This document shows positions 9,641-19,750 of a stretch of DNA of 64,000 nt, one piece after another. This stretch comes from Clostridioides difficile. GTDB lineage: Bacteria > Bacillota > Clostridia > Peptostreptococcales > Peptostreptococcaceae. The position numbers and the translations under genes are program-made. The first letter of the stretch is position 1, and each line of letters opens with the position of its first letter. The stretch lies in contig NZ_JRHN01000054.1 in the NCBI RefSeq assembly GCF_001299635.1, positions 1-64,000 of the forward strand, written 5' to 3'. Below the pieces are notes generated by a model. It did no database searches and was not told where the DNA came from. It worked only from the letters and a program-made list of their open reading frames with translations.

Positions 9641-10238
9641 CTAAAATCACCACAACATTCATCTCGAAATTGTCCATTCTTATTATCTCTTTTGGTTTTG
9701 CTATTGTTATTTTTTCATTTTCATATGATAAATTTTCTCCTACTACAACAATCTTATTTAAATTTCTATCTATTATTTCTTTACTTATTTGTTTTGGACC
9801 TATCTTAGAGTCTGTAACCATACATACTTTTTTATGTGATAGTATATAATCAAAATCTGGTACTTTTCCATGACTACTTGTGATATATACATCATTCATA
9901 TCAACATATATTTTTGAAAATATATATTGTAATGAACTAATTCCAGAAACCATATTTATTATTTTGTTGTCAATATTCTTAGATAGATACCTACCTATAC
10001 CATATATTAATGGGTCACCAGAAGCTATTACTGATATTTGCTTTTCTTTATTATTATTTATGTACTCTATAATTTCTCTCAAATTAGAATCTAAGATTAT
10101 TTTTTCTCCTTCGAAGTTTTTTATAGATTCTAGATTCCTCTTACCACCAATTAATACATCAGAAGTGGAAATTAAGTTTTCACCTTTTTTTGTTATATAG
10201 TCCAAATTTCCAGGCCCTAGACCTATTATGTTTATCAT
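9630..10238 (-). CDS. cbiE: Cobalt-precorrin-7 C5-methyltransferase
   Basis: Methylates C5 of the corrin ring, working with CbiT. At 202 residues it has the tetrapyrrole methylase opening INIIGLGPGNLDYITKKG and the segment SVIASGDPLIYGIGRYL. It overlaps the cbiD end by four bases and cbiT by eleven. The short length, without a C-terminal methyltransferase, shows it is the CbiE half only. Confidence 0.94.
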   Translation of the reverse strand: MINIIGLGPGNLDYITKKGENLISTSDVLIGGKRNLESIKNFEGEKIILDSNLREIIEYINNNKEKQISVIASGDPLIYGIGRYLSKNIDNKIINMVSGISSLQYIFSKIYVDMNDVYITSSHGKVPDFDYILSHKKVCMVTDSKIGPKQISKEIIDRNLNKIVVVGENLSYENEKITIAKPKEIIRMDNFEMNVVVILDEE

Positions 10239-11461
10239 ATAAAGACCTCCACTAATGCATCTGTATTATCCGATTTACCTAACAATGACTTATCCATTGA
10301 AAATATCATAACTTCCACATCAATATCATCTGACTCTTCATTTAAGTATTCCTTTACTCTATCTCTACATTTATTACTCAATATATTATACACCTGTTTA
10401 TACTCACTATTGTTTATTATATCTACAGCTTCTTCAGATGTTAGACACTGATTTATTTTATTTAAAAATTCGTATTTAGCTCCCATTAAGGCTAGATTTG
10501 CCACTAATATCTCACTTCTAGCATCTGCAACTTTACTATGAGTATTAAAGATACCAGCAGATAGTTTTATAAATTTGCCTATATGACCAGCCATTAATAT
10601 TTTTTTATACCCTATTCTTTGAGTTTCTTTAATCATATAGCCTACAAAATTACTCGTTCTAACTACATACTTAATATCCAGGTTTAGTTTTTCTCTTATA
10701 AACTGTTCTCCATGATTTCCTGGAACCAGTATTATTTTATCTAAGCCTTGTTCTTTTTTCATTTGGAGTTCTATGGATAAGGATTTTTTCCATCCTTCAT
10801 CACTCATAGGCTCAACAATACCTGTTGTACCTATTATAGATATTCCTCCAACTATACCTAATCTTGGATTAAATGTTTTCTTTGCTACCGTTTCTCCTTG
10901 TGGAGCAAAGATTGTTATTTTTAAAACTTTATTATCTCCAAGTATAGATTCAAAATTACTTCCTACAAGCTTTCTTATTTCCTCGTTTATCATTTTAAGT
11001 GGAGTAGGATTTATAGCTGGCTTACCAACATCTACACTTAGTCCTTTTTTGGTTACTACTCCAATACCAATTCCACCATAAACTCTAATATATTTATAAA
11101 GTTCATTTTGACTCTCACTATTAGTACTTACACTATCAATATCACATAAAGTAAGATAATCTTTATCATTATCGTTTTTGGACACAATTTCAGCTCTTGC
11201 ATAAATATCCATGGTGTGAGTTGCATCTATGTCATCTCCACCATCTTTTTTTATGGAACATTCCACAAATGTATTAGAAATATTTATATTATCAACCTTT
11301 AATGATAATGGTATCCCTTTAGGAGTATCTATATTTATAGTATCAATTTTATTTTTTGTCATCAGCATATATACAGCAGCTTTGGATGCACCTGTTGCAC
11401 ATGAGCCTGTAGTATATCCTCTTCGATATTTTTTACCATCTATATATACATATTCTTCCAT
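10235..11461 (-). CDS. cbiD: Cobalt-precorrin-5B C1-methyltransferase
   Basis: Methylates C1 in the anaerobic pathway. CbiD is unrelated to the other corrin methyltransferases. The 408-residue length is usual. The characteristic N-terminal segment YRRGYTTGSCATGASKAA is present, with ISIIGTTGIVEPMSDEGW and LVPGNHGEQF further on. It starts nine bases after the cbiC stop and overlaps cbiE by four bases. Confidence 0.96.
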   Translation of the reverse strand: MEEYVYIDGKKYRRGYTTGSCATGASKAAVYMLMTKNKIDTINIDTPKGIPLSLKVDNINISNTFVECSIKKDGGDDIDATHTMDIYARAEIVSKNDNDKDYLTLCDIDSVSTNSESQNELYKYIRVYGGIGIGVVTKKGLSVDVGKPAINPTPLKMINEEIRKLVGSNFESILGDNKVLKITIFAPQGETVAKKTFNPRLGIVGGISIIGTTGIVEPMSDEGWKKSLSIELQMKKEQGLDKIILVPGNHGEQFIREKLNLDIKYVVRTSNFVGYMIKETQRIGYKKILMAGHIGKFIKLSAGIFNTHSKVADARSEILVANLALMGAKYEFLNKINQCLTSEEAVDIINNSEYKQVYNILSNKCRDRVKEYLNEESDDIDVEVMIFSMDKSLLGKSDNTDALVEVFI

Positions 11462-11469
11462 ACATATAC

Positions 11470-12102
11470 CTACATAGTATATAATATAGCATTTACTATT
11501 GCTGCTGCTAAATTACTACCACCTTTTCTACCTTTAGAAATTATATATGGTATGTCTGTTTTTTCAACCTCATCTTTTGATTCTTGCGCCCCTACAAAAC
11601 CTACAGGAACTCCTATAACTGCATCTAAATCTAATTTACCTTCTGATTTCATCTCCATAACTTTATATAAAGCTGTTGGTGCATTTCCTAAAACAAATAT
11701 CTTTCTGCCATCTTCTTTAGCTGCAATTTCTACTGCTGCCATAGAACGAGTAATCCCTTTCTCTTTAGCTAATTTTGCTGTTTCTTCGTCTGCTACTAAG
11801 CATTTATATTTACATCCTAATACTTCTAGCTTTCTTTTATTTATTCCACTAAGAGCCATATTTGTATCAGTATAAATACTAGCATTATTTTTTAATGCAT
11901 CTATTATACTATCTACTGCTTCTTCTGATATTTTTAATATGTCTAAGTAATCGAAATCAGCAGTAGTATGTATAGCTCTTTTTATTATTTTTTCTTCGAT
12001 ATTATTCTTAAATCTATAATCTGGTCTAATCTCATCTATTATTTCTTGTATTAATTCAAAACTTTTTTCTTCTATTTTCATAGGATTCTTTATGTATTGC
12101 AT
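11470..12102 (-). CDS. cbiC: Cobalt-precorrin-8 methylmutase
   Basis: Moves the methyl group from C11 to C12 to give cobyrinic acid. It has 210 residues, the normal CbiC/CobH length. Motifs include RAIHTTADFDY, which contains the catalytic histidine region, TDTNMALSGINKR, and GVPVGFVGAQESK near the C terminus. Its ATG lies inside the end of the PduX-like gene (13-base overlap), with AAGGGGG as the ribosome binding site. Confidence 0.96.
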   Translation of the reverse strand: MQYIKNPMKIEEKSFELIQEIIDEIRPDYRFKNNIEEKIIKRAIHTTADFDYLDILKISEEAVDSIIDALKNNASIYTDTNMALSGINKRKLEVLGCKYKCLVADEETAKLAKEKGITRSMAAVEIAAKEDGRKIFVLGNAPTALYKVMEMKSEGKLDLDAVIGVPVGFVGAQESKDEVEKTDIPYIISKGRKGGSNLAAAIVNAILYTM

Positions 12103-12977
12103 TCTATTTCCCCCTTAATTCCTCCATTTATTATGTTCAATGTATAAATCTTATTATAAACAGAATCTATATTAGATTCGCATAATACATCTATTATCTT
12201 TTTATCATCCATAAACTTATCAATTAAGATGCCTATTACTGTACCACTGTGAGCAATGTTTACTCCATATGCCCCACATTTTTTTGATATTTTTATTATT
12301 TCACTTAGGTACTCTTTTTTCTCTATATTTTCATTTGCTAAACTACTTAAAGTACAAGCCTCTCCAACTAGGGATAAGTTATCACTTTTTATTCCCTCTT
12401 CTAAAATAGCAAATGACCTTTTTATGATTTCTCTATTTTCTATTTTTAAGGTGTTGTAATCTTTCCTCAGCCTAATTTTCATAGTATCTAACATTTTGTT
12501 TGGTTCAAGTATTATAACTTTTGCATTGGTTAGATTCCCTAAATATTTTATAACAGTTCCACTTAAGGGATTAAATATGCTATTTTTATCTATAAATATA
12601 GAATCTGTTGGTTCTATTTCCGCTGCTAATTTACAAATCTCTTCACTACTTAAATCTTTATCTATCAATGACAATGTTGCCTTTATAGTAGCTCCTATAT
12701 CAGCAGTCGAACTTGCCATCCCCTTTCCAACAGGTATCTTACTATCTATATTCAGAGAAATATTTTTAGTATCTTTTTTAGGTAGATTAAACTTTTCAAA
12801 TACTTTCTCAATTGCTAGTCTTGACTTACGTCTACCTAAGTTTATATCTATTAATTTTTCTTCAATATACACCTTGGAATACATATCTATTGCATATGAG
12901 CATAGATATTCTTCATCATCAATTATTCCTTGTACAAACTCTCCACAAGATGCTGGGCACATTCCATAAGATTTCAT
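12090..12977 (-). CDS. pduX: GHMP-family kinase, PduX-like L-threonine kinase
   Basis: Probably makes L-threonine-O-3-phosphate, the substrate of the neighbouring CobD, for the aminopropanol linker of cobalamin. The 295-residue GHMP kinase has the ATP loop PVGKGMASSTADIGATI. It begins CPASCGEFVQGIIDDEEYLC, typical of PduX relatives. I chose the ATG at 12977; an in-frame GTG lies three codons upstream inside the cobD end. Assignment rests on the fold plus the position between cobD and cbiC. Confidence 0.85.
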   Translation of the reverse strand: MKSYGMCPASCGEFVQGIIDDEEYLCSYAIDMYSKVYIEEKLIDINLGRRKSRLAIEKVFEKFNLPKKDTKNISLNIDSKIPVGKGMASSTADIGATIKATLSLIDKDLSSEEICKLAAEIEPTDSIFIDKNSIFNPLSGTVIKYLGNLTNAKVIILEPNKMLDTMKIRLRKDYNTLKIENREIIKRSFAILEEGIKSDNLSLVGEACTLSSLANENIEKKEYLSEIIKISKKCGAYGVNIAHSGTVIGILIDKFMDDKKIIDVLCESNIDSVYNKIYTLNIINGGIKGEIECNT

Positions 12978-12978
12978 T

Positions 12979-14049
12979 CTAATCACCCAATAAACCTTTT
13001 ATATTTTCTATAAGAATTTTATTATCTTCATGAGATTTTATAGCTACTCTTATAAAACTATCATCTAGCCCTACAAAGTTAGATGCATCTCTAACCAATA
13101 AATTTCCTCGCTTAAATAAATCTTTTTTCAATTCTCTAGATGTTTTTTTATAAATTTTTATCAAAATAAAATTAGCATCTGTATCATAGACTTTTATATT
13201 TTTTACGTTTCTCAACTCTTGTAACATGTATTTTCTTTCTTTTATGTAATATTCTTTACTCTTTCTAATATACTCTTTATCTTCAAAAATAAAATCAGAT
13301 AGTATGTCTGCAAAAGAATTTATAGTCCAAGGCTCTTTGTATTCATAAATTTTGTCCATAATGTTAGTATTGCTTGTAATACCATATCCTAACCTTAAGC
13401 CAGGCATACCAAAAAACTTAGTCACAGCTTTAATTATGAATATGTTTTTGTTTGATTCTATATATTTGACTAAGCTATACTCATTTTCATCTTCAACAAA
13501 CTCCATAAAAGTTTCATCAACTATTAACATCTTATTATACTGACCTAATAAATAAACAAGCTCCTTTAAGTCTTGAACATTTCCACTAGGATTATTAGGA
13601 TTACATATAAATAAGCTATCGAATTTTTCAATGTTATTTTTTATTATATCTATATCAAATTTAAAATTATTTTCTGAATCTAACTCTAAATCTATAATAT
13701 CTAGATTGTTTAACTTAGCACTTCTTCTATATTCTGAAAATGTAGGATTTATTATAGCTAATCTTTTTTTAAGACTCTTCATAAGCAAATAAATCACTTC
13801 TGTAGCACCATTTCCAGGTATTATAAAGTTCGGATTTATATCTATATATTTTGATATATTCTCTCTCAAATTTGTATAGTTTATGTCTGGATAATTCCTA
13901 CACTCCTTTAATCCTTTTAAAATGTATTTTTCTAAATTTGGCAATACATTTGGATTTATATTTGAGCTAAAATCTATTATTTCTTTTGGGTCTTTCCCAT
14001 ACAATTCAGCCATTTCATCCACATTGGCACCATGCCCTAAATCCTTCAT
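12979..14049 (-). CDS. cobD: Threonine-phosphate decarboxylase
   Basis: PLP-dependent decarboxylation of L-threonine phosphate to (R)-1-amino-2-propanol phosphate. The 356-residue fold type I enzyme has the early family motif DFSSNINPNVLPNLE, the ICNPNNPSG segment and the PLP lysine in AVTKFFGMPGLRLGYG. It resembles histidinol-phosphate aminotransferase. The cobalamin neighbours (cbiB downstream of its product, PduX before its substrate) make the CobD role the best call. AAGGGGG precedes the ATG. Confidence 0.92.
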   Translation of the reverse strand: MKDLGHGANVDEMAELYGKDPKEIIDFSSNINPNVLPNLEKYILKGLKECRNYPDINYTNLRENISKYIDINPNFIIPGNGATEVIYLLMKSLKKRLAIINPTFSEYRRSAKLNNLDIIDLELDSENNFKFDIDIIKNNIEKFDSLFICNPNNPSGNVQDLKELVYLLGQYNKMLIVDETFMEFVEDENEYSLVKYIESNKNIFIIKAVTKFFGMPGLRLGYGITSNTNIMDKIYEYKEPWTINSFADILSDFIFEDKEYIRKSKEYYIKERKYMLQELRNVKNIKVYDTDANFILIKIYKKTSRELKKDLFKRGNLLVRDASNFVGLDDSFIRVAIKSHEDNKILIENIKGLLGD

Positions 14050-14080
14050 CTATGTCCCCCTTAAGTTCGCAAACCATCAT

Positions 14081-15052
14081 TTATATAATTAATTTGATTA
14101 AAATCATCCTACACAACACATATAATAGTGTAAATACTAATATGGATACAAACGAAGATGCGTACATAATTTTATTCGTTTTAATTATATCCTCTTTATC
14201 TATCTCCCTAAGCTTATCCCCTATTGTTGGCTTATATACTTTTTCCCCAAAATAAACGTTAGTACCACCCAATTGGATTCCTAAAGCACCAGATACTGCA
14301 CCCTCTGAAAAAGCACAATTTGGACTTTTATGATTCTTTCTATCTCTAATGGATATCTTAAAACAATTTCTATAGTTGTAACGTAAAAAGAAACTCCCAA
14401 TTGTCATAAGGACAACGGATATTCTAGCTGGTATATAATTGGCTACATCATCAATCTTAGCAGAAGCAAAGCCAATATCTTTATATTTTTCATTTTTATA
14501 TCCAACAGTTGAATCTAATGTATTTATAGCTTTATACACCATAGCAAGTGGTGCTCCTCCAATAAATGCATAAAACATAGGTGCGATTATACCATCTACA
14601 GTATTTTCTGCAACAGTTTCTACAGTTGCTCTTATTATCTCAGACTCACTTAAAGTAGTAGTATCTCTACCTACTATATAAGACAACTGCGTTCTAGATT
14701 TCTCTATATCTCCAGTTTTTAATACATTATAAATTTTTAACGCTTCATCTTTCAAACATTTTGTAGCCAGTGTGGTATAAATTATAAAACCATTTACCAC
14801 AACGCTCAATAATCCATTAAAGCTAAATAACTTCAATATAGCATAGGTTATTAAATACGTTATTCCCACAGTTATAAACCATAATATAAATCCACCAAAT
14901 TTTAACTGTTTATCACTCTTAAAGACCTTCCTTATTATACCTTGAGTAAAATTTATAAGTTTACCAATAAACCTTACTGGATGAGGAAAAGAATATGGGT
15001 CTCCTACAATTAAATCTGCCACATATCCTATATAAATAGATAAAATATTCAT
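14081..15052 (-). CDS. cbiB: Adenosylcobinamide-phosphate synthase
   Basis: Joins aminopropanol phosphate to adenosylcobyric acid at the membrane. The 323-residue protein is strongly hydrophobic with several transmembrane segments. Family motifs are YVADLIVGDPYSFPHPVRFIG at the N terminus (first 20 residues or so), VETVAENTVDGIIAPMFYA and SPNCAFSEGAVSGALGIQLGG. It follows the cbiA stop with no spacer, and the cobD gene starts 31 bases after its end. Confidence 0.95.
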   Translation of the reverse strand: MNILSIYIGYVADLIVGDPYSFPHPVRFIGKLINFTQGIIRKVFKSDKQLKFGGFILWFITVGITYLITYAILKLFSFNGLLSVVVNGFIIYTTLATKCLKDEALKIYNVLKTGDIEKSRTQLSYIVGRDTTTLSESEIIRATVETVAENTVDGIIAPMFYAFIGGAPLAMVYKAINTLDSTVGYKNEKYKDIGFASAKIDDVANYIPARISVVLMTIGSFFLRYNYRNCFKISIRDRKNHKSPNCAFSEGAVSGALGIQLGGTNVYFGEKVYKPTIGDKLREIDKEDIIKTNKIMYASSFVSILVFTLLYVLCRMILIKLII

Positions 15053-16429
15053 TTACTTATTTCCTTTATTCAAAAAATTTTCTATACAATTTAAATTATT
15101 ATAGAAATGAGTATGAAGATATGTAGCTAAAGTATTTCCTTTACTATAACCGCCATCCCATTCCTCAACTATATTTCCATCTCTTTCTTTTTTCATTGAA
15201 TATGCACATTTTTCATCACTTTCAAATATTGAATGATGAAACTCATGACCTTTGATAGCCTCTCCTTTTTTAGATAAAAGAGTATTTTCTTTAGCTACAC
15301 CAATACAGTATCCAAATCTTTTTAAAGAAGATGTCATCTTACTAATTCCACTGAATATACCAACCATATTAAATTCTTGTTCTTCTTGATTCAATAGTTT
15401 CTCACCTAGGTACATCAGCCCCCCACATTCTGCATAAATTGGTATGTTATTGTTATGTGCCTCTAATATAGAAGCTCTCATTGACTCATTTGCCTCCAAT
15501 TCTTTTCCAAATATCTCTGGAAATCCGCCTCCAATATAAATATAATCTGAAGTTGGCACTGATGTATCTTCAAGAGGGCTAAAATAGTTTACCTCTAATC
15601 CAAGTTCTTCTAAAAGCTCTATATTCTCTCTATAATAAAAATTAAATGCCTTATCATATGCTATAGCTATTGATTTATTCTTAACATGCTTTTTTATTTC
15701 ATTATTCTCTATTAAAGCTTGGAAATCAAAATCACTCTCAAACTCATCACTTTCTGAAATTTCTATTATCCTATCAATATCTATATAACTTTCAATTTCA
15801 TCAGCTAAAGTATAAAATTTTTCTCTTAAAGATTTCATCTCCACACTAGGAACCAATCCTAAATGTCTAGATTCTAAAGAAAACTTATTATTTGGAGGAA
15901 AATATCCCAATACTTCAATATTACAATATTTCTCTATAGAACTTTTAATTATTTGATAATGGCTATTGGTCTTAACATTATTTACTATGACACCTTTTAT
16001 ATTTACATCTTTATCTAATTCCTTATATCCAAGTACCATAGCAGCACTAGATGCAGCCATAGATTTTCCATTTATAACTAATATAACAGGTGATTTTAAC
16101 ACCTTTGAAGTATGTGAGCTTGTACAGTTATCTAAATCTATTCCAAAACCATCATATAGCCCCATAACACCTTCTATTACTGAAATATCTGCATCTTTTG
16201 ATGATTTATTCACTATATACTTTATTTTTTCATCATCTAACATATAAGAATCTAGATTTCTGGAATGTCTTCCAGTTATAAAAGTGTGATATGAAGGGTC
16301 TATATAGTCTGGCCCTACTTTATATGGCTGTACTTTCATATTCCTCTTGACTAAGGCTTGCATTATTCCTAATGAAATTGTTGTCTTGCCTACTCCACTA
16401 CTGGTACCTGCAATTAAGATTTTTTTCAT
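15053..16429 (-). CDS. cbiA: Cobyrinate a,c-diamide synthase
   Basis: ATP- and glutamine-dependent amidation of the a and c side chains of cobyrinate. At 458 residues it has the ATP-binding loop LIAGTSSGVGKTTISLG and a C-terminal class I glutaminase domain with the nucleophile cysteine in YAECGGLMYLGE. The catalytic histidine region is HTHFYNN near the end. AGGAGG precedes the ATG. It lies between cbiP and cbiB. Confidence 0.96.
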   Translation of the reverse strand: MKKILIAGTSSGVGKTTISLGIMQALVKRNMKVQPYKVGPDYIDPSYHTFITGRHSRNLDSYMLDDEKIKYIVNKSSKDADISVIEGVMGLYDGFGIDLDNCTSSHTSKVLKSPVILVINGKSMAASSAAMVLGYKELDKDVNIKGVIVNNVKTNSHYQIIKSSIEKYCNIEVLGYFPPNNKFSLESRHLGLVPSVEMKSLREKFYTLADEIESYIDIDRIIEISESDEFESDFDFQALIENNEIKKHVKNKSIAIAYDKAFNFYYRENIELLEELGLEVNYFSPLEDTSVPTSDYIYIGGGFPEIFGKELEANESMRASILEAHNNNIPIYAECGGLMYLGEKLLNQEEQEFNMVGIFSGISKMTSSLKRFGYCIGVAKENTLLSKKGEAIKGHEFHHSIFESDEKCAYSMKKERDGNIVEEWDGGYSKGNTLATYLHTHFYNNLNCIENFLNKGNK

Positions 16430-16468
16430 AATACACCTCCTACCTAAATTATAAATACAGAATCATTA

Positions 16469-17983
16469 CTATTTCATAATCTCATATATTTTCTCTATAT
16501 CTAAATGTTCTCTTAAAAAATCAGCCAATTTATCATATTCTTTATCTTTAAATTCACCAAAAGAATTTACCTTGCTTTCTAATTCTTGTAGACCTTTTTT
16601 CTTTCTTATATTATTTAAAATTTTCCTTGTGAAACTTATTTCATCAAAGATTCCATGGATATAAGTTCCAATTACAGTACCATCTTTATTTATGCTTCCT
16701 TCAGTATAATTCACTTCTTCATCCAGTTTTTTTGTTATCAAATCTAAGCTTCTTATACCATCACCTCGATTTGTAATACCCATATGGATTTCATAACCTT
16801 TTACTTTTATACCTTTAAGGTCATTCATATATTCACCATTACATTCAACAATAGTAGCTTCTACTTGTGTGGTAGTTTTTTCTTTCTCAAATATTGTTTC
16901 TGTATCTAAGAGACCTATACCATCAACTTCTTCAATTTCACTTTCAACATGATAAGGGTCTCTTAATTTCTTACCTAGCATTTGATACCCACCACATATA
17001 CCAAATATCAATTTACCCTGACCATGCAAATTTTTAATTTGTGACTCAAGACCACTTTCTCTTATATACATTAAATCATTTATAGTACTTTTAGTTCCTG
17101 GTATTATTACCATATCTGGATTTCCTAAAGATTCTCCAAAATCTACATACCTGATGCTTACATCTTCTTGTGTCTCAAATATATTGAAATCTGTAAAATT
17201 TGACATGTGTGGAGTTCTAATTATTTCTATGTGTATATCACCTTTATTCATTTTTTTCTTAAATCTAGTAGTCACACTATCCTCATCTTCTATTTTTATA
17301 TCTGTATAAGGAACTACTCCTATAACAGGTACTTTTATAATGTCTTCTAGCATCTTTACTCCATCTTGTAAAAGCTCTTTTTTTCCTCTAAATTTATTAA
17401 TTATTACACCTTTTACTCTTTTTTTCTCATCTTCATTTAATAAAAGCATTGTTCCTACTAATGATGCAAATACTCCTCCTCTATCAATATCTCCAACTAT
17501 TATTACAGGTGCATCTGCTATTTCTGCCATACCCATATTAGATATATCTCTATCTTTTAAATTTATCTCTGCATTACTACCAGCACCTTCCATAACTACA
17601 ATATCATAAGTTGAATTCAAGCTATCAAAGGTATCTTTCAATATATCTACCAATTCTAGTTTGTAATCATGATATTGGGAAGAAGGCATTTCCCCTATAA
17701 CTTTACCTCTTACAATAACTTGACTTTTGTTATTTCCAGAAGGTTTTAATAGAACTGGATTCATATCAGCTATAGGCTCTATTTTTGCTGCTTCAGCTTG
17801 AAATACTTGTGCTCTTCCCATTTCTAATCCTTCTTTAGTTATAAAGGAATTTAAAGCCATATTTTGAGACTTAAAAGGAGCAACAGTATAACCATCTTGT
17901 TTAAATATTCTACACAAACCTGCTACTAAGATACTTTTACCTACGTTTGATGCCGTTCCTTGTAGCATTATTTTTTTCCCCAC
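16469..17983 (-). CDS. cbiP: Cobyric acid synthase
   Basis: Amidates the b, d, e and g side chains of adenosylcobyrinate diamide. The 504-residue enzyme has the N-terminal loop [19 protein letters not shown] and a glutaminase domain with the nucleophile cysteine in [12 protein letters not shown]. The C-terminal GTYIHGIFD motif is present. The start is GTG with GGAGGGG upstream. It is the first gene after the cobalamin riboswitch and its terminator hairpin, so it and the genes behind it should be shut off when adenosylcobalamin is abundant. Confidence 0.96.
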   Translation of the reverse strand: MGKKIMLQGTASNVGKSILVAGLCRIFKQDGYTVAPFKSQNMALNSFITKEGLEMGRAQVFQAEAAKIEPIADMNPVLLKPSGNNKSQVIVRGKVIGEMPSSQYHDYKLELVDILKDTFDSLNSTYDIVVMEGAGSNAEINLKDRDISNMGMAEIADAPVIIVGDIDRGGVFASLVGTMLLLNEDEKKRVKGVIINKFRGKKELLQDGVKMLEDIIKVPVIGVVPYTDIKIEDEDSVTTRFKKKMNKGDIHIEIIRTPHMSNFTDFNIFETQEDVSIRYVDFGESLGNPDMVIIPGTKSTINDLMYIRESGLESQIKNLHGQGKLIFGICGGYQMLGKKLRDPYHVESEIEEVDGIGLLDTETIFEKEKTTTQVEATIVECNGEYMNDLKGIKVKGYEIHMGITNRGDGIRSLDLITKKLDEEVNYTEGSINKDGTVIGTYIHGIFDEISFTRKILNNIRKKKGLQELESKVNSFGEFKDKEYDKLADFLREHLDIEKIYEIMK

Positions 17984-18026
17984 TTTCTAACCCCTCCTTG
18001 CTAAAATTTACTAAAATGCCAATAAA

Positions 18027-18059
18027 AAAAGTCCTATTGCTTCTAAAGATAGGACTTTT
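18027..18059 (-). terminator. Riboswitch expression-platform terminator
   Basis: On the minus strand AAAAGTCCTAT pairs with ATAGGACTTTT across an 11-base loop, followed by a CTTTTTTTATT run. It lies between the cobalamin aptamer and the cbiP start, so it is most likely the regulated terminator. Confidence 0.88.
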
Positions 18060-18077
18060 ATACGTATTAATTAAAAA

Positions 18078-18248
18078 TCTTTCACCCCGAAGACCTCTTG
18101 TTTTAAATTAAATTAGGCAGGTATCCTGGCTTAACTTCATCCTACTTCTATAACCTTCCCATCAAATTGACAGTGGTATTTATAGTTTCGTTGGTTTCAC
18201 AGTAGCGGGGGCTGCAAAGGCATCTAACCTTTTTCCCTTTTAACATAT
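18078..18248 (-). promoter_or_regulatory. Cobalamin (adenosylcobalamin) riboswitch
   Basis: Read on the minus strand the conserved blocks occur in order: AAAGGGAAAAAGG, then GCAGCCCCCGCTACTGTGA, then the B12 box core ACCACTG, then GATGGGAAGG, and AAGCCAGGATACCTGCC. These match the class I cobalamin aptamer. A terminator hairpin with a T-run follows before cbiP, so control is probably by premature termination. It is the only B12 element I can see in the window and sits between cobC and cbiP, inside the cobalamin cluster. Confidence 0.95.
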
Positions 18249-18332
18249 AATTAAGAACCTAATTTTAATCTAATATTCTATTTTCATTAATATTTTTACA
18301 GACATATATTGTAATACTTAATTTTAATTAAA

Positions 18333-18947
18333 TTATATAAAGTCTGTAAAATTCATTTTATCTACTACAGTAAATCCACTATTAATTTCTAAAACTGTAA
18401 TAGATGCATTATCAATTTTAAAGTTCCAATGATATTTATAACCACCAGAAATCAAATGTGTTATTATATTTCTTATTGTTCCTGCATGAGAACATATAAG
18501 TATTGTTTTTATATCTGAATGACTATCATTTTCTAAAAGTATATTATCAATTTCTTTTGCCACTCTTTTATAAGAGTCTATGAGACTTTCTCCATTTGGA
18601 TATCTATAGTTGTTACCTTCTTCTATCATCTTTTCGAACTCTTTGGGATATTTGACTTTAATTTCTTCAAAAGTTATTCCTTCAAAGTCTCCAAAACTAA
18701 TTTCTCTTAAAGCTTCTTTTTCTTCTATTTCTATTAATTTTAACCTTGATATCTTTTCCATTGTATCCTTTGTACGTGAAGATGGTGTCGTGTAAATTCG
18801 GTCTATATTTTCATTACTTAGGTATTCAGTAATTTTATTTATTTGAATTTTTCCTTCTTCACTGATACAACTATTTATGTGACCTGATAATCTTCCTTTT
18901 TCATTATCATTTGTCAATGCATGTCTTATTAGTATTAATCTTATCAC
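18333..18947 (-). CDS. cobC: Histidine phosphatase family protein, probable alpha-ribazole phosphatase
   Basis: Removes the phosphate from alpha-ribazole 5'-phosphate or from adenosylcobalamin phosphate in nucleotide-loop assembly. The 204 residues have the phosphoglycerate-mutase fold with the phospho-acceptor histidine in LIRHALTNDN, the REISFGDFEG segment and the second histidine in ILICSHAGTIRNI. The start is GTG. The family is broad; the CobC role is supported by its place directly after cobS in the cobTUS operon. Confidence 0.85.
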   Translation of the reverse strand: MIRLILIRHALTNDNEKGRLSGHINSCISEEGKIQINKITEYLSNENIDRIYTTPSSRTKDTMEKISRLKLIEIEEKEALREISFGDFEGITFEEIKVKYPKEFEKMIEEGNNYRYPNGESLIDSYKRVAKEIDNILLENDSHSDIKTILICSHAGTIRNIITHLISGGYKYHWNFKIDNASITVLEINSGFTVVDKMNFTDFI

Positions 18948-18961
18948 ATTATCACCACTTT

Positions 18962-19747
18962 TTAGTTTTTAAAAAACATAAAAATTAACAAATATATATA
19001 AATCAAATATACAAGCTCTGAAAGTTCTATTCCACAACCTAATATATCACCTGTTACTCCATCAATCTTTTTATAAATGTGTTTTTTGAATAATATTATA
19101 AATATAAAAATTACTATAGCTGAACCTAATATTTTAATCAACACTATATTAGGTAATAAGAATATAAATTTAGTAATAAGAATAACTATTAATGATGTAT
19201 ATACTATAGCTGTTATTAACATATTTGTAGTCAGTTTACCTATAAATAAATTTCCCATTCCTTTTTCTCTTGGTGTCACAGTTTTATATGTCAATAACAT
19301 TACTCCTAATCTTGCAATCATTGGCATAAATATTATAACCCATAATGAATTATTACTTATTATATTGTATATGAATCCAACCTTTAATAAAAGCACAAAC
19401 ATAATTGCTAAAAGTGAATTTGTACCTAACCTTGAATCTTTCATTATTTCAAGCATTTTTTCTTTATCTCTATAGCTATATATTGCATCAAATGTATCTC
19501 CTAATCCGTCTATATGAAGACCTCCAGTAATTAATACCCCAGCTAGAGTTATTATTATAGAAGCTATAAATGGTTCAAATAAAAGCATAGAAATCCATCC
19601 TATTAAATAAGATAATACACCAATAACAAAGCCTACAAGTGGAAAATACACTATTGATTTATAAAATTCATCATCAAATCCTACATTTAATTTTATAGGT
19701 ATCCTTGTTAAAAACTGTAGTATTAAAATAAATCTTTTCATAGTCAC
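18962..19747 (-). CDS. cobS: Adenosylcobinamide-GDP ribazoletransferase (cobalamin synthase)
   Basis: Membrane enzyme that joins adenosylcobinamide-GDP to alpha-ribazole(-phosphate). The 261-residue protein is polytopic, with the catalytic acidic motif GGLHIDGLGDTFDAIYSYRD near residues 95-114. The N terminus LQFLTRIPIKLN is typical. A GTG at 19747 with AAGGAG six bases upstream is the likely start. The gene begins three bases after the cobU stop. Confidence 0.95.
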   Translation of the reverse strand: MTMKRFILILQFLTRIPIKLNVGFDDEFYKSIVYFPLVGFVIGVLSYLIGWISMLLFEPFIASIIITLAGVLITGGLHIDGLGDTFDAIYSYRDKEKMLEIMKDSRLGTNSLLAIMFVLLLKVGFIYNIISNNSLWVIIFMPMIARLGVMLLTYKTVTPREKGMGNLFIGKLTTNMLITAIVYTSLIVILITKFIFLLPNIVLIKILGSAIVIFIFIILFKKHIYKKIDGVTGDILGCGIELSELVYLIYIYLLIFMFFKN

Positions 19748-19750
19748 ATA

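Noticed and set aside
12496-12969. 157-codon plus-strand open frame
   Set aside because: Lies wholly antisense to the PduX-like kinase gene, with low-complexity hydrophobic content typical of a shadow frame and no ribosome binding site.
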